Shown here one piece after another: positions 45,749 through 55,098 of a stretch of DNA of 64,000 bases. The position numbers and the translations under genes are program-made. This DNA is from AP-15 sp963772295 (GTDB lineage: Bacteria > Pseudomonadota > Alphaproteobacteria > ATCC43930 > CGMCC-115725), in the NCBI GenBank assembly GCA_963772295.1, contig CAVYWO010000009.1, positions 248,001 to 312,000 of the forward strand, given 5' to 3'. The number at the start of each line of letters is the position of its first letter. Position 1 is the stretch's first letter. The notes below the pieces were generated by a model that did no database searches, was not told the origin of the DNA, and saw nothing but the letters and a program-made list of their open reading frames with translations.

Positions 45749-46622
45749 CGCGCCACGCTCCGGAATTGGTCGCGCCGGGCATGTGCCGGTGGTCTTTGGC
45801 GGCGGGACGCTGCTTCGGGGTGGCGCGCGGTTGGTTGGCCGCTGCTTGCGGCCCGGGCACGGCAGCGGAAATCCGTGCGGCCGCCTGTTCGACCGGCGCC
45901 GGCAGCGCCGGCGGGGCCGGAGCGGCGCGCTTCGCGCTCAGCTGCTTCAACAGCAAATGCGACCGGCCGGTAAAGACGATGGTGTCACCCTTGTCGAAAA
46001 TTCGGAAGCCCTGAGCCGTAATGTCGCCCGAAGGCCCCTGTCCGGCGACCGGGTCCTGACCGCTGCCGGTCTCGCTCGCCAGATCGAGATGCGCAGCCTC
46101 GGTCACGAACCGCGTCCCATTGTCGTGGGTCAAGGTCACGTCGCCAAACAGATCCAAGAGCCGCGGCTCGGCTTGATAGACACCGGTTGCCGCGGTCAAG
46201 ACAACCTTTGCCCCGGCATGCACGACGAGTTGACCGCGCGGGCGGTCGAGCGACGCCAGATCGCTGCGCTCGGGCATTTGACGGCCGGCCGCGGCGGTGA
46301 GGAGGTAGGGTCGATTGAGCCGATCGATCCCGGCATAACGCGGGTTGATCATCCGCAATTCCCACGCGTCGCGACGATCGATCCTGGGCAGAGTGAGCCG
46401 GACGTCTTCTAACAGCGGTTTCAATCGCGGCCAGGCGGCGACGAGCAGCAGCAGGCCGAGGCCGACCGCCGGCAACACCCGCCTGAGCAGCACCACGCGC
46501 CGGCTGTAGGCGTCCCTGCCGATGCGCGGCCACCAGCCGGCGGCGGCAGGGCCGGGCATCGGCGCCGCGACCGCGGCGCTGCGAACGCCTTGGCCTCCCC
46601 GAGCTATCGCCGCGCGGCCCAT
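45738..46622 (-). CDS. lptC: LPS export protein LptC
   Basis: A 294-residue bitopic protein: an Arg/Ala-rich cytoplasmic start (MGRAAIARGGQGVRSAA), one transmembrane helix (VLPAVGLGLLLLVAAWPRLK, about residues 60-80), and a periplasmic jellyroll with INPRYAGIDRLNRPYLLTAA, LLDLFGDVTLTHDNGTRFVT and FRIFDKGDTIVFTGRSHLLL. It links LptBFG to LptA. The Ala/Pro-rich tail is unusual. ATG 46622 has GGAG eight bases upstream; the end overlaps the lptA start by 11 bases. Confidence 0.88.
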   Translation of the reverse strand: MGRAAIARGGQGVRSAAVAAPMPGPAAAGWWPRIGRDAYSRRVVLLRRVLPAVGLGLLLLVAAWPRLKPLLEDVRLTLPRIDRRDAWELRMINPRYAGIDRLNRPYLLTAAAGRQMPERSDLASLDRPRGQLVVHAGAKVVLTAATGVYQAEPRLLDLFGDVTLTHDNGTRFVTEAAHLDLASETGSGQDPVAGQGPSGDITAQGFRIFDKGDTIVFTGRSHLLLKQLSAKRAAPAPPALPAPVEQAAARISAAVPGPQAAANQPRATPKQRPAAKDHRHMPGATNSGAWRDGG

Positions 46623-46632
46623 TTCCGCTCCG

Positions 46633-47637
46633 TCAGGCAATGCCGGCCCGCAGGCAGTCGTGCATATGTAGAAAGCCAATCGGGTGTCCATCCCCATCGA
46701 CGACGAAAAGGGCGGTGATCGCGGTCCGGTTCATCAATCCGAGCGCCTCCGCCGCCAGCGCCGCAGCACCGATCGTCTTCGGATCGGGATGCATGATTTC
46801 GGCGACCGTGCGGCCGAGCAGCGAATCGTCCATATGGCGCCGCAAATCGCCGTCGGTGACGACGCCGGTCAGAATACCCTGGGCGTCCTGCACGCCGACG
46901 CAGCCGAAGCCTTTCGCCGACATGACGAGGATCGCCTCGGACATGCGCGCATCGGGCGCCACCAGCGGAATTTCCGCCGTGCGATGCATGATCTCGTCGA
47001 CCCTCAGGAGCCTTCGCGCGAGCCTTCCACCGGGGTGAAACAGGCGAAAGTCAGCGCTCGAAAACCCCCTGCGCCCAAGCAAGGCGATGGCGAGCGCGTC
47101 GCCGAGCGCCATCATCATCGTCGTCGAGGTCGTTGGTGCGAGACCCATCGGACAGGCTTCGGCGGCAGGCGGAAGCAGGAGCACGATGTCGGCGGCCCCG
47201 GCGAGCGCCGACCGGGCACCGCCGGTGATCGCGATCAGCGGGATGCCGAACCGGCGGGTATAGGCGATAATGTCGGCAAGTTCGGCAGTTTCGCCGGAAT
47301 TCGACAGCGCCAGCACCGCATCGTCGAGGCCGATCATGCCGAGATCGCCGTGGCTTGCCTCGACGGGATGGACGAACTGCGCCAGCGTGCCGGTAGAAGC
47401 GAGGGTGGCGGCGATCTTACGGGCGACGTGCCCACTCTTGCCGAGACCGGTGACGACGATGCGCCCCCCGACCGCCGCGCAACGATCGACGGCGGCGCAA
47501 AATTGGTCGTCGAGCCCCGCGGCCATCTTTTCGAGCCCGGCGATCTCGGCCCGGATCGCGGCGCGGGCGACCGCCAAGTCGTCGTTACCGGTCTTGCTGC
47601 GAGCCGCCCGCAGGGCCGATGCCGGAAACTCGCTCAT
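46633..47637 (-). CDS. kdsD: Arabinose-5-phosphate isomerase KdsD (KpsF/GutQ family)
   Basis: A 334-residue enzyme: a SIS domain (GRIVVTGLGKSGHVARKIAA, TLAQFVHPVEASHGDLGMIG, ALSNSGETAELADIIAYTRR) and two CBS domains (EIMHRTAEIPLVAPDARMSE, AEIMHPDPKTIGAAALAAEA). It interconverts ribulose-5-phosphate and arabinose-5-phosphate, the first step of KDO synthesis for lipid A core. It directly precedes lptC (10-base spacing), tying KDO supply to LPS export, an arrangement conserved in Alphaproteobacteria. Confidence 0.93.
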   Translation of the reverse strand: MSEFPASALRAARSKTGNDDLAVARAAIRAEIAGLEKMAAGLDDQFCAAVDRCAAVGGRIVVTGLGKSGHVARKIAATLASTGTLAQFVHPVEASHGDLGMIGLDDAVLALSNSGETAELADIIAYTRRFGIPLIAITGGARSALAGAADIVLLLPPAAEACPMGLAPTTSTTMMMALGDALAIALLGRRGFSSADFRLFHPGGRLARRLLRVDEIMHRTAEIPLVAPDARMSEAILVMSAKGFGCVGVQDAQGILTGVVTDGDLRRHMDDSLLGRTVAEIMHPDPKTIGAAALAAEALGLMNRTAITALFVVDGDGHPIGFLHMHDCLRAGIA

Positions 47638-47707
47638 CCCGGCCAGCGTGACGGGCCGGCTGAAATGATCGGCACGGAACAGACCACGCCTCCCCCGGAC
47701 GGTGCCA

Positions 47708-48319
47708 CTAATGCGCGAAGATGTCTTGCTCCGCCCAGCCCTCAAGATCAAGCAGGACGCGATGCGGCAAATAATCGAAGCAGGCGCGGGCCAGGGCCGC
47801 GCGCCCTTCGCGGGCGAGAATGGTATCGAGCCGGGCGCGCAGCGCATGAAGATGGAGCACGTCCGAGGCGGCATAGCGCAGCTGGTCGGCGGACAGCGCT
47901 TCCGCCCCCCAATCCGAACTCTGCTGCTGCTTCGACAGCTCGATCCCGAGGAGATCCTTGCAGAGATCGCGCAGACCGTGGCGGTCGGTGAAGGTGCGCG
48001 CCAAGCGCGAGGCGATCTTGGTGCAGTAGAGCGGCTGCGCCATGACCCCAAGGTAGCGATACAGCATGGCGAGATCATACCGCGCGAAGTGAAACAACTT
48101 GGTCACGCTGGGGTCGGCCAATAGCCGGCGAAGCCGCGGCGCGGCATAATCGCCGGGTGCGAACTGCACGAGATGCGCCGTCCCGTCCCCGATCGAGAGC
48201 TGCACCAGGCACAGACGATCGCGATGCGGATTGAGCCCCATCGCCTCGGTATCGATGGCCACCAGCGCGCCAAAATCGAGATCCTCTGGCATGTCGCCGC
48301 GATACAGCTGATGGCTCAT
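47708..48319 (-). CDS. Ribonuclease D-like 3'-5' exonuclease
   Basis: A 203-residue DEDD exonuclease without HRDC domains: the first acidic pair in LVAIDTEAMGLNPHRDRLCL, the second motif in TKLFHFARYDLAMLYRYLGV, and the third in YAASDVLHLHALRARLDTIL. Such short proteins are the usual alphaproteobacterial RNase D homologues trimming tRNA or other RNA 3' ends. It heads the run into kdsD-lptCAB and lies 33 bases downstream of the tRNA-Leu gene on the same strand, so co-transcription with the tRNA is possible. Confidence 0.9.
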   Translation of the reverse strand: MSHQLYRGDMPEDLDFGALVAIDTEAMGLNPHRDRLCLVQLSIGDGTAHLVQFAPGDYAAPRLRRLLADPSVTKLFHFARYDLAMLYRYLGVMAQPLYCTKIASRLARTFTDRHGLRDLCKDLLGIELSKQQQSSDWGAEALSADQLRYAASDVLHLHALRARLDTILAREGRAALARACFDYLPHRVLLDLEGWAEQDIFAH

Positions 48320-48351
48320 CCTCTGGCGCTGAACGAGGTTGCGGCGCGCCG

Positions 48352-48438
48352 TGGTGCCCAGGAGAAGACTCGAACTTCCACGAGCTTTCGCCCACTAGAA
48401 CCTGAATCTAGCGCGTCTACCAATTCCGCCACCTGGGC
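48352..48438 (-). tRNA. tRNA-Leu (anticodon CAG)
   Basis: On the minus strand GCCCAGG pairs with CCTGGGC in the acceptor stem, followed by discriminator A and an encoded CCA (48352-48354). The anticodon stem CTAGA/TCTAG encloses TTCAGGT, giving CAG. A long variable arm (GGGCGAAAGCTC) identifies a class II leucine tRNA, and GTTCGAGTC forms the T-loop. It reads CUG, a frequent codon in this genome. Confidence 0.95.
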
Positions 48439-48618
48439 CTCCAGGACAGCGGCAGATAAGCCGCGCCGGCGCCGATGTCAATGCGCGAACGCGGCCGGCG
48501 CCCGCCCCCCGGCAACGCGCTCCCGTCGTCGATTCGCGCCCGGACGCAACCGCCGGCTTCCGGCGATCTCCGGCCCAGGCTATAGAGTTTTGGGGTTCGG
48601 GCCGACAGTGGGGCGGGA

Positions 48619-49566
48619 ATGATGCGCAATTTGCGGGCCGCCGTCCTCGGCGGATCCGGCTTTGTCGGGCGCTACATCGTCAGCCGGCTCGCCCAGCGCG
48701 GCGCGCTGATCGCCGTCGGCTGCCGCCGTGCCGAGGACGCCAAGTTTCTGCGGCCGATGGGCGGCGTCGGGCAGATCGCGACAGTGAACGTCGGTCTTGG
48801 CGATGCCGAGTTGCTGCTCGCGTTCCTCGCCGGCAACGAGGTGCTCGTCAACTGCGTCGGCATCCTGCGCGAAAACGGCCGTCAAACCTTCGAACTCGTG
48901 CATCATACCGGCCCGGCCCGCCTCGCCCGCCTGGCTCGCGAGGCAGGGATCGGGCGTCTCATCCATATTTCCGCCATTGGCGCCGATTCGCGTTCGTCCT
49001 CCGCCTATGCGCGAACCAAGGCGGCGGGCGAGCGAGCGGTCAGCGACGCCTTTCCGACCGCGACGATCCTGCGCCCTTCGGTCGTGTTCGGTCCCGAGGA
49101 CCAGTTTTTCAACCGGTTCGCGGCGTTGGCGATGATCTCGCCGGCGTTGCCGCTGATCGGTGGCGGCGACACCCGATTTCAGCCGGTCTATGTTGGCGAC
49201 GTCGCCGATGCCGCGGTCGCCTGCCTCGACGACCCGGCGACGGCCGGGCGGAGCTATGAACTGGGCGGTCCCAAAATTTACGCCTTGCGCGAACTGATCG
49301 AGCTGCTGCTCAGCGAAATCCGCCGCAAGCGGCGGTTCATCGACCTGCCGTTCGGGCTGGCAGGCAATCTGGCCCGGCTGATGGCGGTGCTGCCGAACCC
49401 GCCGCTGACCCCCGACCAGGTCGAATTGCTGAGATCCGACAATATCGTCAGCCCGACCACCCTCGGCCTCGCCGACCTCGGCATCGCGCCCACCGCCGTC
49501 GAAGCGGTGCTGCCGACTTATCTCGGCCGTTTCCGGCGCGGCGGCTGGTATTCGCGGCAGGCGTGA
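48619..49566 (+). CDS. Complex I NDUFA9 subunit family / NAD(P)-binding protein
   Basis: A 315-residue atypical short-chain dehydrogenase: LRAAVLGGSGFVGRYIVSRL binds NAD(P); IGRLIHISAIGADSRSSSAY, ILRPSVVFGPEDQFFNRFAA and GRSYELGGPKIYALRELIEL are typical of the NDUFA9-like family attached to complex I in Alphaproteobacteria and mitochondria. It may stabilise or regulate NADH dehydrogenase. Two ATGs (48619 and 48622) are available. The 180-base spacer to the tRNA contains no gene. Confidence 0.85.
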   Translation: MMRNLRAAVLGGSGFVGRYIVSRLAQRGALIAVGCRRAEDAKFLRPMGGVGQIATVNVGLGDAELLLAFLAGNEVLVNCVGILRENGRQTFELVHHTGPARLARLAREAGIGRLIHISAIGADSRSSSAYARTKAAGERAVSDAFPTATILRPSVVFGPEDQFFNRFAALAMISPALPLIGGGDTRFQPVYVGDVADAAVACLDDPATAGRSYELGGPKIYALRELIELLLSEIRRKRRFIDLPFGLAGNLARLMAVLPNPPLTPDQVELLRSDNIVSPTTLGLADLGIAPTAVEAVLPTYLGRFRRGGWYSRQA

Positions 49567-49625
49567 GCGGCTATCGCGGCAGCGACGGTTCGGCTAACCT
49601 CGCAACCCATCGGGGAAGGACGCGC

Positions 49626-50186
49626 ATGGCAGGTTTGATTCGGCCTTTGGCGCTGGCGGCCGCACTCGTTTTCGGGGGCACGGCGATGGCGACCGACCCG
49701 GAAAATACGATTTACCTCGACCTGCCGGCGGGCCGCGTCGTCATCGCCTTGCGCCCCGATCTGGCTCCGGCCACCTGCGCGCGGATCAAGGCGCTGGTTC
49801 GTCAGGGTTTTTATGACGGGCTCACCTTCCATCGGGTGATTGCCGGCTTCATGGCCCAGACCGGCGACCCGCGCGGCGACGGTACCGGCGGTTCCGGCCG
49901 CAGCCTTGACGCCGAGTTTTCGAACGCGCCGTTTGTCCGCGGCACGGTGGCGATGGCCCGCGCCTCGGACCCGAACAGCGCCGACAGCCAGTTTTTCATC
50001 ATGTTCGCGCGCGAACCCTCGCTCGACGGCAAATACACGATCTGGGGCCAGGTGGTCTCCGGCATGGATTATGTCGACCGGATCAAAAAGGGCGACCCGG
50101 CCGATAACGGCACGGTCGCCGATCCCGATCGCATCCGCCGGATGCGGGTCGCGGCCGACGCCGACAAGACGCCGCCGAAGCAATAA
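49626..50186 (+). CDS. Periplasmic cyclophilin-type peptidyl-prolyl isomerase
   Basis: A 186-residue protein with a signal peptide (LIRPLALAAALVFGGTAMAT) and a cyclophilin domain: FYDGLTFHRVIAGFMAQTGD holds the catalytic arginine, then GDGTGGSGRSLDAEFSNAPF and NSADSQFFIMFAREPSLDGK. It catalyses cis-trans proline isomerisation of exported proteins. Length suits the PpiA-type family. It lies 59 bases after the NDUFA9-like gene and 10 bases before the AmpG-like gene, suggesting one transcript. Confidence 0.92.
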   Translation: MAGLIRPLALAAALVFGGTAMATDPENTIYLDLPAGRVVIALRPDLAPATCARIKALVRQGFYDGLTFHRVIAGFMAQTGDPRGDGTGGSGRSLDAEFSNAPFVRGTVAMARASDPNSADSQFFIMFAREPSLDGKYTIWGQVVSGMDYVDRIKKGDPADNGTVADPDRIRRMRVAADADKTPPKQ

Positions 50187-50196
50187 ACCACCATCG

Positions 50197-51567
50197 GTGG
50201 CGGCTCGGCGCGACCCCGCGGCGCCGGTCTCCGGTACCGGCTTCGCAGCGACGAAAAGCGAGCGAGGCGGTTGGCTTGCCTCGCTTGCCGTATATCGCGA
50301 ACCGCGCCTGATCGCGGTCTTGCTGATGGGGTTTTCGAGCGGGCTGCCGCTCGCGCTAACCTTTGCGACGTTATCCTATTGGCTGGCCGAGGTCGGCGTG
50401 ACGCTGACGGCGATCGGCTTGTTCGGGCTGGTGCGCACCTCGTACAGCCTCAAATTTCTCTGGTCGCCGCTGATCGACCGCCTGCCGATCCCGTTCCTCA
50501 CCTCGCGGCTTGGCCGGCGGCGCAGCTGGGCGCTGGCCATCCAGCTGCCGCTCGCGGTCGCGATCTTCGTCCTGGGAAGGACCGATCCGCGCATCGATCC
50601 GGCCGCCACGGCCCTGGCCGCCGTGGTCGTCGCGTTCCTCTCGGCGAGCCAGGACATCGTCATCGACGCTTACCGGATCGAGCTGTTGCGGCCCGAAGAA
50701 CAGGGTGCCGGCGCCGCCGCGACGCAATGGGGCTATCGCTTCGGCATGCTGGCGAGTTCGGCCGGCGCCCTCTATGCGGCGAGTTTTGGCGGTTGGGGCT
50801 TTGCCTATGGGCTGATGGCTTCGCTGATGCTGGTTGGCATGGTGACGGTGTGGCTGACGCCCGAGCCTAGTGGCCTTCGCCCGCCGGACCCGCCGCCCGG
50901 CGCCGGCTTGGCTCGGCGCGCCCGGGCGTGGCTGACGCGCGCCGTCGTCGCGCCGTTTCGCGACCTGTTCGAGCGCAACGGTGCGCTCCCGCTGACCGCG
51001 ATCGCGCTGTTCATCGTGCTCTACAAGTTCGGCGATGCGCTGGCCGCCTCGATGGCCAATCCGCTCTATGTCGCACTCGGCTTCAGCAAGGTCGAGGTGG
51101 CGACGATCGCCAAGGTGTTCGGGGTCGCGGCGACGCTCTTCGGGGTCGCGCTCGGCGGCGTCTTCGTGGCGCGGCTCGGGGTCTTCCGCGCGCTCTTCGT
51201 CTGCGGCGGGCTGCAGGCGGGTTCGAACCTGATGTATGCTGTCGTGGCTTGGGCCGGCCACGATATCACGGTCTTGACCCTCAGCATCGCCGCCGAAAAT
51301 TTGACCGGCGGCATGGCGTCGGCCGCCTTTGTCGCCTACCTGTCGCGTTTGTGCAGCCGCGACTTTACCGCGACCCAATATGCGCTGCTGTCGTCTTTGG
51401 CGACCGCCGGTCTGAACGTGCTCGCCGCCGCGGGCGGCTATCTCGCCCAGCGATTGGGCTGGATCCCGTTCTTTGTCCTCAGCACTGCGCTGTGCCTGCC
51501 GGCTCTCTTGTTGCTGCTCTGGCTCATGCGGTCCGAGGCGGCGGCGCCGGTTCGCCGCCAACTCTGA
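50197..51567 (+). CDS. AmpG-like MFS permease
   Basis: A 456-residue protein with about 12-14 transmembrane helices. The opening LIAVLLMGFSSGLPLALTFA and LSYWLAEVGVTLTAIGLFGL, SYSLKFLWSPLIDRLPIPFL and FLSASQDIVIDAYRIELL are hallmarks of AmpG permeases, which import muropeptides (anhydro-MurNAc peptides) for wall recycling. GTG 50197 follows the cyclophilin stop by 10 bases and is the most likely start; the open frame upstream overlaps that gene and lacks homology. The 3' end overlaps the cupin gene on the other strand by 44 bases. Confidence 0.88.
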   Translation: MAARRDPAAPVSGTGFAATKSERGGWLASLAVYREPRLIAVLLMGFSSGLPLALTFATLSYWLAEVGVTLTAIGLFGLVRTSYSLKFLWSPLIDRLPIPFLTSRLGRRRSWALAIQLPLAVAIFVLGRTDPRIDPAATALAAVVVAFLSASQDIVIDAYRIELLRPEEQGAGAAATQWGYRFGMLASSAGALYAASFGGWGFAYGLMASLMLVGMVTVWLTPEPSGLRPPDPPPGAGLARRARAWLTRAVVAPFRDLFERNGALPLTAIALFIVLYKFGDALAASMANPLYVALGFSKVEVATIAKVFGVAATLFGVALGGVFVARLGVFRALFVCGGLQAGSNLMYAVVAWAGHDITVLTLSIAAENLTGGMASAAFVAYLSRLCSRDFTATQYALLSSLATAGLNVLAAAGGYLAQRLGWIPFFVLSTALCLPALLLLLWLMRSEAAAPVRRQL

Positions 51568-51877
51568 GAAAATCGTAAGGGCCGACCCCTTGCAGCAGCA
51601 GAAACCGCGTTTCGGCGGCCGACGGGTTGGAGATCAGATGCGCGGTCTGCGGCCGGATCCGATGGCTCGCGCCGATCGACAGCAGCCGCCGGTCGGCGGG
51701 TGCCCGGGTCTCGATCGAGAGGGTCCCTTCGAGCACGAAATACCAGTCGGTCACGGCGCTGTGGAAATGCCAGGGGATCGTCTCGCCGGGCGCCAGGGTG
51801 AAGAGTCGGGCCTGCATGTCGCGGCCGACCATCACCGGCTCGATCGCCTTGACGCTATAGCCGCCGCGCTGCGCCAT
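51524..51877 (-). CDS. Cupin domain protein
   Basis: A 117-residue single cupin: ARLFTLAPGETIPWHFHSAV contains the G(X)nPWHxH metal motif, followed by TDWYFVLEGTLSIETRAPAD and the second motif region IRPQTAHLISNPSAAETRFL. Such proteins bind small ligands or act as small dioxygenases or sensors. ATG 51877 is chosen because CGGAGG lies seven bases upstream; longer starts (51904) lack a ribosome-binding site. It follows the metalloprotease gene on the same strand. Confidence 0.82.
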   Translation of the reverse strand: MAQRGGYSVKAIEPVMVGRDMQARLFTLAPGETIPWHFHSAVTDWYFVLEGTLSIETRAPADRRLLSIGASHRIRPQTAHLISNPSAAETRFLLLQGVGPYDFLRVGGEPAPPPRTA

Positions 51878-51896
51878 CGGGGTCCTCCGATCATCG

Positions 51897-52664
51897 TCAG
51901 CCATAGGACAACAGCCGGCTCCGGTGCCGCCTGAGCCAGGCGCGCGGCGCGGCACTGCCGGGTGCCAGGCGTTCGACCAATTGCCAAAAGCGCCGCCCGT
52001 GGTTCATCTCGGCGAGATGCGCCACCTCGTGCGCCACGACATAGTCGATCACGGGCTCTGGCGCCAGGATCAGCCGCCAACTGAACGACAGGCTGCCGGC
52101 GGCCGAGCAGCTGCCCCAGCGGCTCGCCGGGTCGCGCACCCCGATCCGCCGCACCTCATGTCCGATGCGGGCGGCGAAGTCGCCGGCGCGACCGGTCAGC
52201 TCGGCGCGCGCCGCCGCGATCAGATGGTCGCGCACCCGGTGCGGCAGGCTGGCTGGGTCGCCGCCGACCCGGATCTCGCCGTCGGCGATCGCGACCGCGC
52301 CCGCCGCCGGATCGAGCGCGCGGCGGATGCGGTGCGGCACCCCCAGCACCGGCACCACCGCGCCTTCGACAAACACCACCCGCGGCGGCAACTCGGCGAG
52401 GCGCGCCGCGATCCAGCCGCGCTGGGCGGCGAGAAACCGCAACCCGCGGCGCAGCGGCACACCCGGCGGCAGCACCAAGAGGACGGCGCGCTCGGCCTCG
52501 CTTATGCGCAGACCGATCCGCCGCGCCCGCGGGCTGATCCGCACCGTGACCGCGGCGCCGATTTCGGGATCCCAGTTCGGTGCCGGCGCCAATTCGCCGG
52601 CCGGTTCTTGCGAAAGCAGCGAGGAAACGGCGAGGTTTATCGATTTCGGGTCCTCGATACCCAT
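51897..52664 (-). CDS. YgjP-type zinc metallopeptidase (DUF45/M48-like)
   Basis: A 255-residue protein ending in the YgjP/DUF45 catalytic part: RDPASRWGSCSAAGSLSFSW, LILAPEPVIDYVVAHEVAHL (HExxH-type HEVAH zinc site) and NHGRRFWQLVERLAPG. The N-terminal half (VRISPRARRIGLRISEAERA) is also family-typical. Its physiological substrate is unknown. ATG 52664 and TTG 52673 are both possible starts. It is immediately followed by the cupin gene. Confidence 0.87.
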   Translation of the reverse strand: MGIEDPKSINLAVSSLLSQEPAGELAPAPNWDPEIGAAVTVRISPRARRIGLRISEAERAVLLVLPPGVPLRRGLRFLAAQRGWIAARLAELPPRVVFVEGAVVPVLGVPHRIRRALDPAAGAVAIADGEIRVGGDPASLPHRVRDHLIAAARAELTGRAGDFAARIGHEVRRIGVRDPASRWGSCSAAGSLSFSWRLILAPEPVIDYVVAHEVAHLAEMNHGRRFWQLVERLAPGSAAPRAWLRRHRSRLLSYG

Positions 52665-52864
52665 GAAAATCAACCGCTTTTCGGCTGCTCTCGACGGTGG
52701 GCGTTTTGATACCGACCCGCCTTATGGCACTTCGATGCCGGGGAGCAGGGGCCGTCCACCTCATCATACCGGCGAATGAGCGTATCCGTTACTGCGATGG
52801 TCCCGGCTTGCGCCGCGACGCTAAGTCCGTGACGCCCGGAGGGTCGGTTGCGCCGCCTTCGCCG

Positions 52865-53614
52865 ATGCGGTTGATCGCCGCGGCGGTGCTCGCCGCATGC
52901 CTGCATGCGTCCCTTCTCGCCGTCTCGGGGCAGGTGCACGCATCGCAGCCCGCGGCGGCCTGTGTCGTCGACGGCCCGCCGAACTCGCTGTGGTCGCTCG
53001 CCCGCTGTTGTGCCAGGGACCTGTCGAGCGACCCGTACTGCCGCTACTACAGCAAGAACGATCGTTTCATCGTCCTCAGGGACAACAGCCGGGCGAAGCC
53101 GAACGCCTATCTGATCATCCCGACGACAAGGGTGACCGGCATCGAAGATAGACAGATTTTTGCCCAGCCGGTCGCCGATCTCTGGGCCCATGGCTGGCAG
53201 CAGGCGCAAATCTATCTGAAGAAGCCGGCGGCCGACACGGGTCTGGCGATCAACTCCGGATATGGACGGAGCCAGGACCAGCTGCACATCCACATCTCCT
53301 GCGTGCGCCGCGACGTCGCCCAGGCCTTGGCCGAAGACGACCGGGAGATCGGCGGCGATCCGGCGAAACCGGTCGCGATCCCGCTCGGCCCGCAAAACCA
53401 CATCTACCGGGTCATAAAGGTGATGAGCCTCACGGCCGAGAGCCCGTTCGACCTTGCCGCGGCGATGTCGGGCGCCAAGGCCGACATGGCCGAGCAGAGC
53501 ATCGCCGTCATCGGTTCCAAGACGCCCGGTGTCTATTACGTGCTCAACACCGAGCATGACGGCGCCAATCCCGGCGCCGCCGAGGAGCTGCTCGAGCAAG
53601 CCTGCCGGTCATGA
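52865..53614 (+). CDS. cdh: CDP-diacylglycerol diphosphatase
   Basis: A 249-residue exported protein with signal peptide (MRLIAAAVLAACLHASLLAV to about VHA), then NSLWSLARCCARDLSSDPYC, AYLIIPTTRVTGIEDRQIFA and the HIT-like catalytic motif DQLHIHISCVRRDVAQAL. This is the Cdh family, which splits CDP-diacylglycerol into CMP and phosphatidate. ATG 52865 matches the signal peptide; GTG 52830 is a longer alternative. It converges on the MATE gene, nine bases away. Confidence 0.88.
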   Translation: MRLIAAAVLAACLHASLLAVSGQVHASQPAAACVVDGPPNSLWSLARCCARDLSSDPYCRYYSKNDRFIVLRDNSRAKPNAYLIIPTTRVTGIEDRQIFAQPVADLWAHGWQQAQIYLKKPAADTGLAINSGYGRSQDQLHIHISCVRRDVAQALAEDDREIGGDPAKPVAIPLGPQNHIYRVIKVMSLTAESPFDLAAAMSGAKADMAEQSIAVIGSKTPGVYYVLNTEHDGANPGAAEELLEQACRS

Positions 53615-53623
53615 CACACCGGG

Positions 53624-55034
53624 TCAGGGCGCCGTGGCCGCGGTGAAAACCCGGCGGTGCGGCGATGCCAACCGGCAGAGCCGCAGGGTCAAGAGCGCGG
53701 CGACGAGCCCGAGCCCGAGCGCCAGGCCCCACCACAACCCGACCGCTCCGTGGCCGAGCGGGAACGCGAAGATCCAGCCGCCGAGAAATCCCGCGCCCCA
53801 ATAGCCCGTCGCCGCGAGCAGCATCGGAACGACGGTGTCCCGATAGCCCCGCAACGCCCCGGCGGCAACCGCCTGCATGCCGTCGAAGACCTGAAAGACC
53901 GCGGCGATCGCAAGCAGGTGCCGGGCAATCGCGATCAGAGCGCGGTTCTCCGGGTCGGCGGTGTCGACATAGGCCGCGACGATCGCCAGCGGGAAGGTCC
54001 ACAGCACCACGGCGGCGGCACTCATGAAGCCGATCCCGAGGGCGATCGCGACAAAACCGGCGCGCCGCGCCGCGACCGCCCTACCGGCGCCGCGCTCGTA
54101 GGCGACGCGGACCGTGGCGGCTTGGCCGAGACCAAGCGGCACCATGAAGGTGATGCTCGCACAGCTGAGCACGAGCTGGTGCGCCCCGAGCGCGGCTGCC
54201 CCCAATCGGCCGATCATGATGCCGGCAGCCAGGAAGAGACCGAGCTCGATCCCCATGATCCCGCCGATCGGTAGGCCGAGGCGCAGAATTTTTGCCAGCT
54301 CAACTCGTCGCGCGGCAAAGACGTTGCTCAGCAATTCGACGCCGGGCAAGCGGCGAATGCACAGCACCAGGCCCACCGCGATCAGCCATTGATTGATGGC
54401 GCTCGCATAGCCGGAGCCGGCTACGCCGAGGGCTGGCGCCCCGAGATGGCCCCAGATCAGTACCCAGTTGAGCGCCGCATTTCCGGCGACGCAGACGAGC
54501 AGCACCGCCATGATCGAACGCGGACGCGACAGCGCGGCGAGAACGCTGCGCAGCACGGCAAAGCCGAGAAAGGCCGGCGCCCCCCAGGCGATCGCCCGCA
54601 GGAAGCGGCCGATCGCGCCGGCGAGCTCCGGATCGTAGCCAAAGGCGCGCAGCATCGGGTGGACACCGGTCAGCGCGCCAGCGAAGGGCAGCGCCAACAG
54701 CCCAGCGAGGGCCAGCCCGGCGCCGGCGATCCGGCCGGCCGCGGCGCGATCGCCGGCGCCGAGCGCCTGCGCGGCGAGCGGCGCCACGGCGGTGAGGATG
54801 CCCTGCAGCATGACGCCGCCGCTGAAATAGAGCATCCCGCCGAGACCGGCGGCGGCGAGCGGAAGGGTGCCGAGCCACCCCACCATCACCGAAATCGGTG
54901 ACGCCCATCGCGATCTGGGCGAGATTGGCCGCGGCGAGCGGCGCAGCCAGCGCCAAGGTCGCGTGCAGCTCGGCGCCGATGGCGGACATAGCGGTGCTGC
55001 GAGCCCGCCCCTCGGCGCCATCGACGGGTGTCAT
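53624..55034 (-). CDS. MATE family efflux transporter, frameshifted
   Basis: The first helix (AELHATLALAAPLAAANLAQ-IAMGVTD) lies in one frame and the rest (SVMVGWLGTLPLAAAGLGGM, GDRAAAGRIAGAGLALAGLL, LGLPIGGIMGIELGLFLAAG, QVFDGMQAVAAGALRGYRDT) in another; the join is at about 54893, where one extra T in GATTTCGG explains it. Together they form a 12-helix MATE (NorM/DinF) transporter of about 470 residues, which exports cationic drugs using sodium or proton gradients. ATG 55034 is used; ATG 54989 is possible. Confidence 0.85.
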
Positions 55035-55098
55035 CCTGGCTCTCGTCTCCGTCGCGATGCCGCCGATCACCGAAAGAAACCCGGCAAAAACCGGGCGG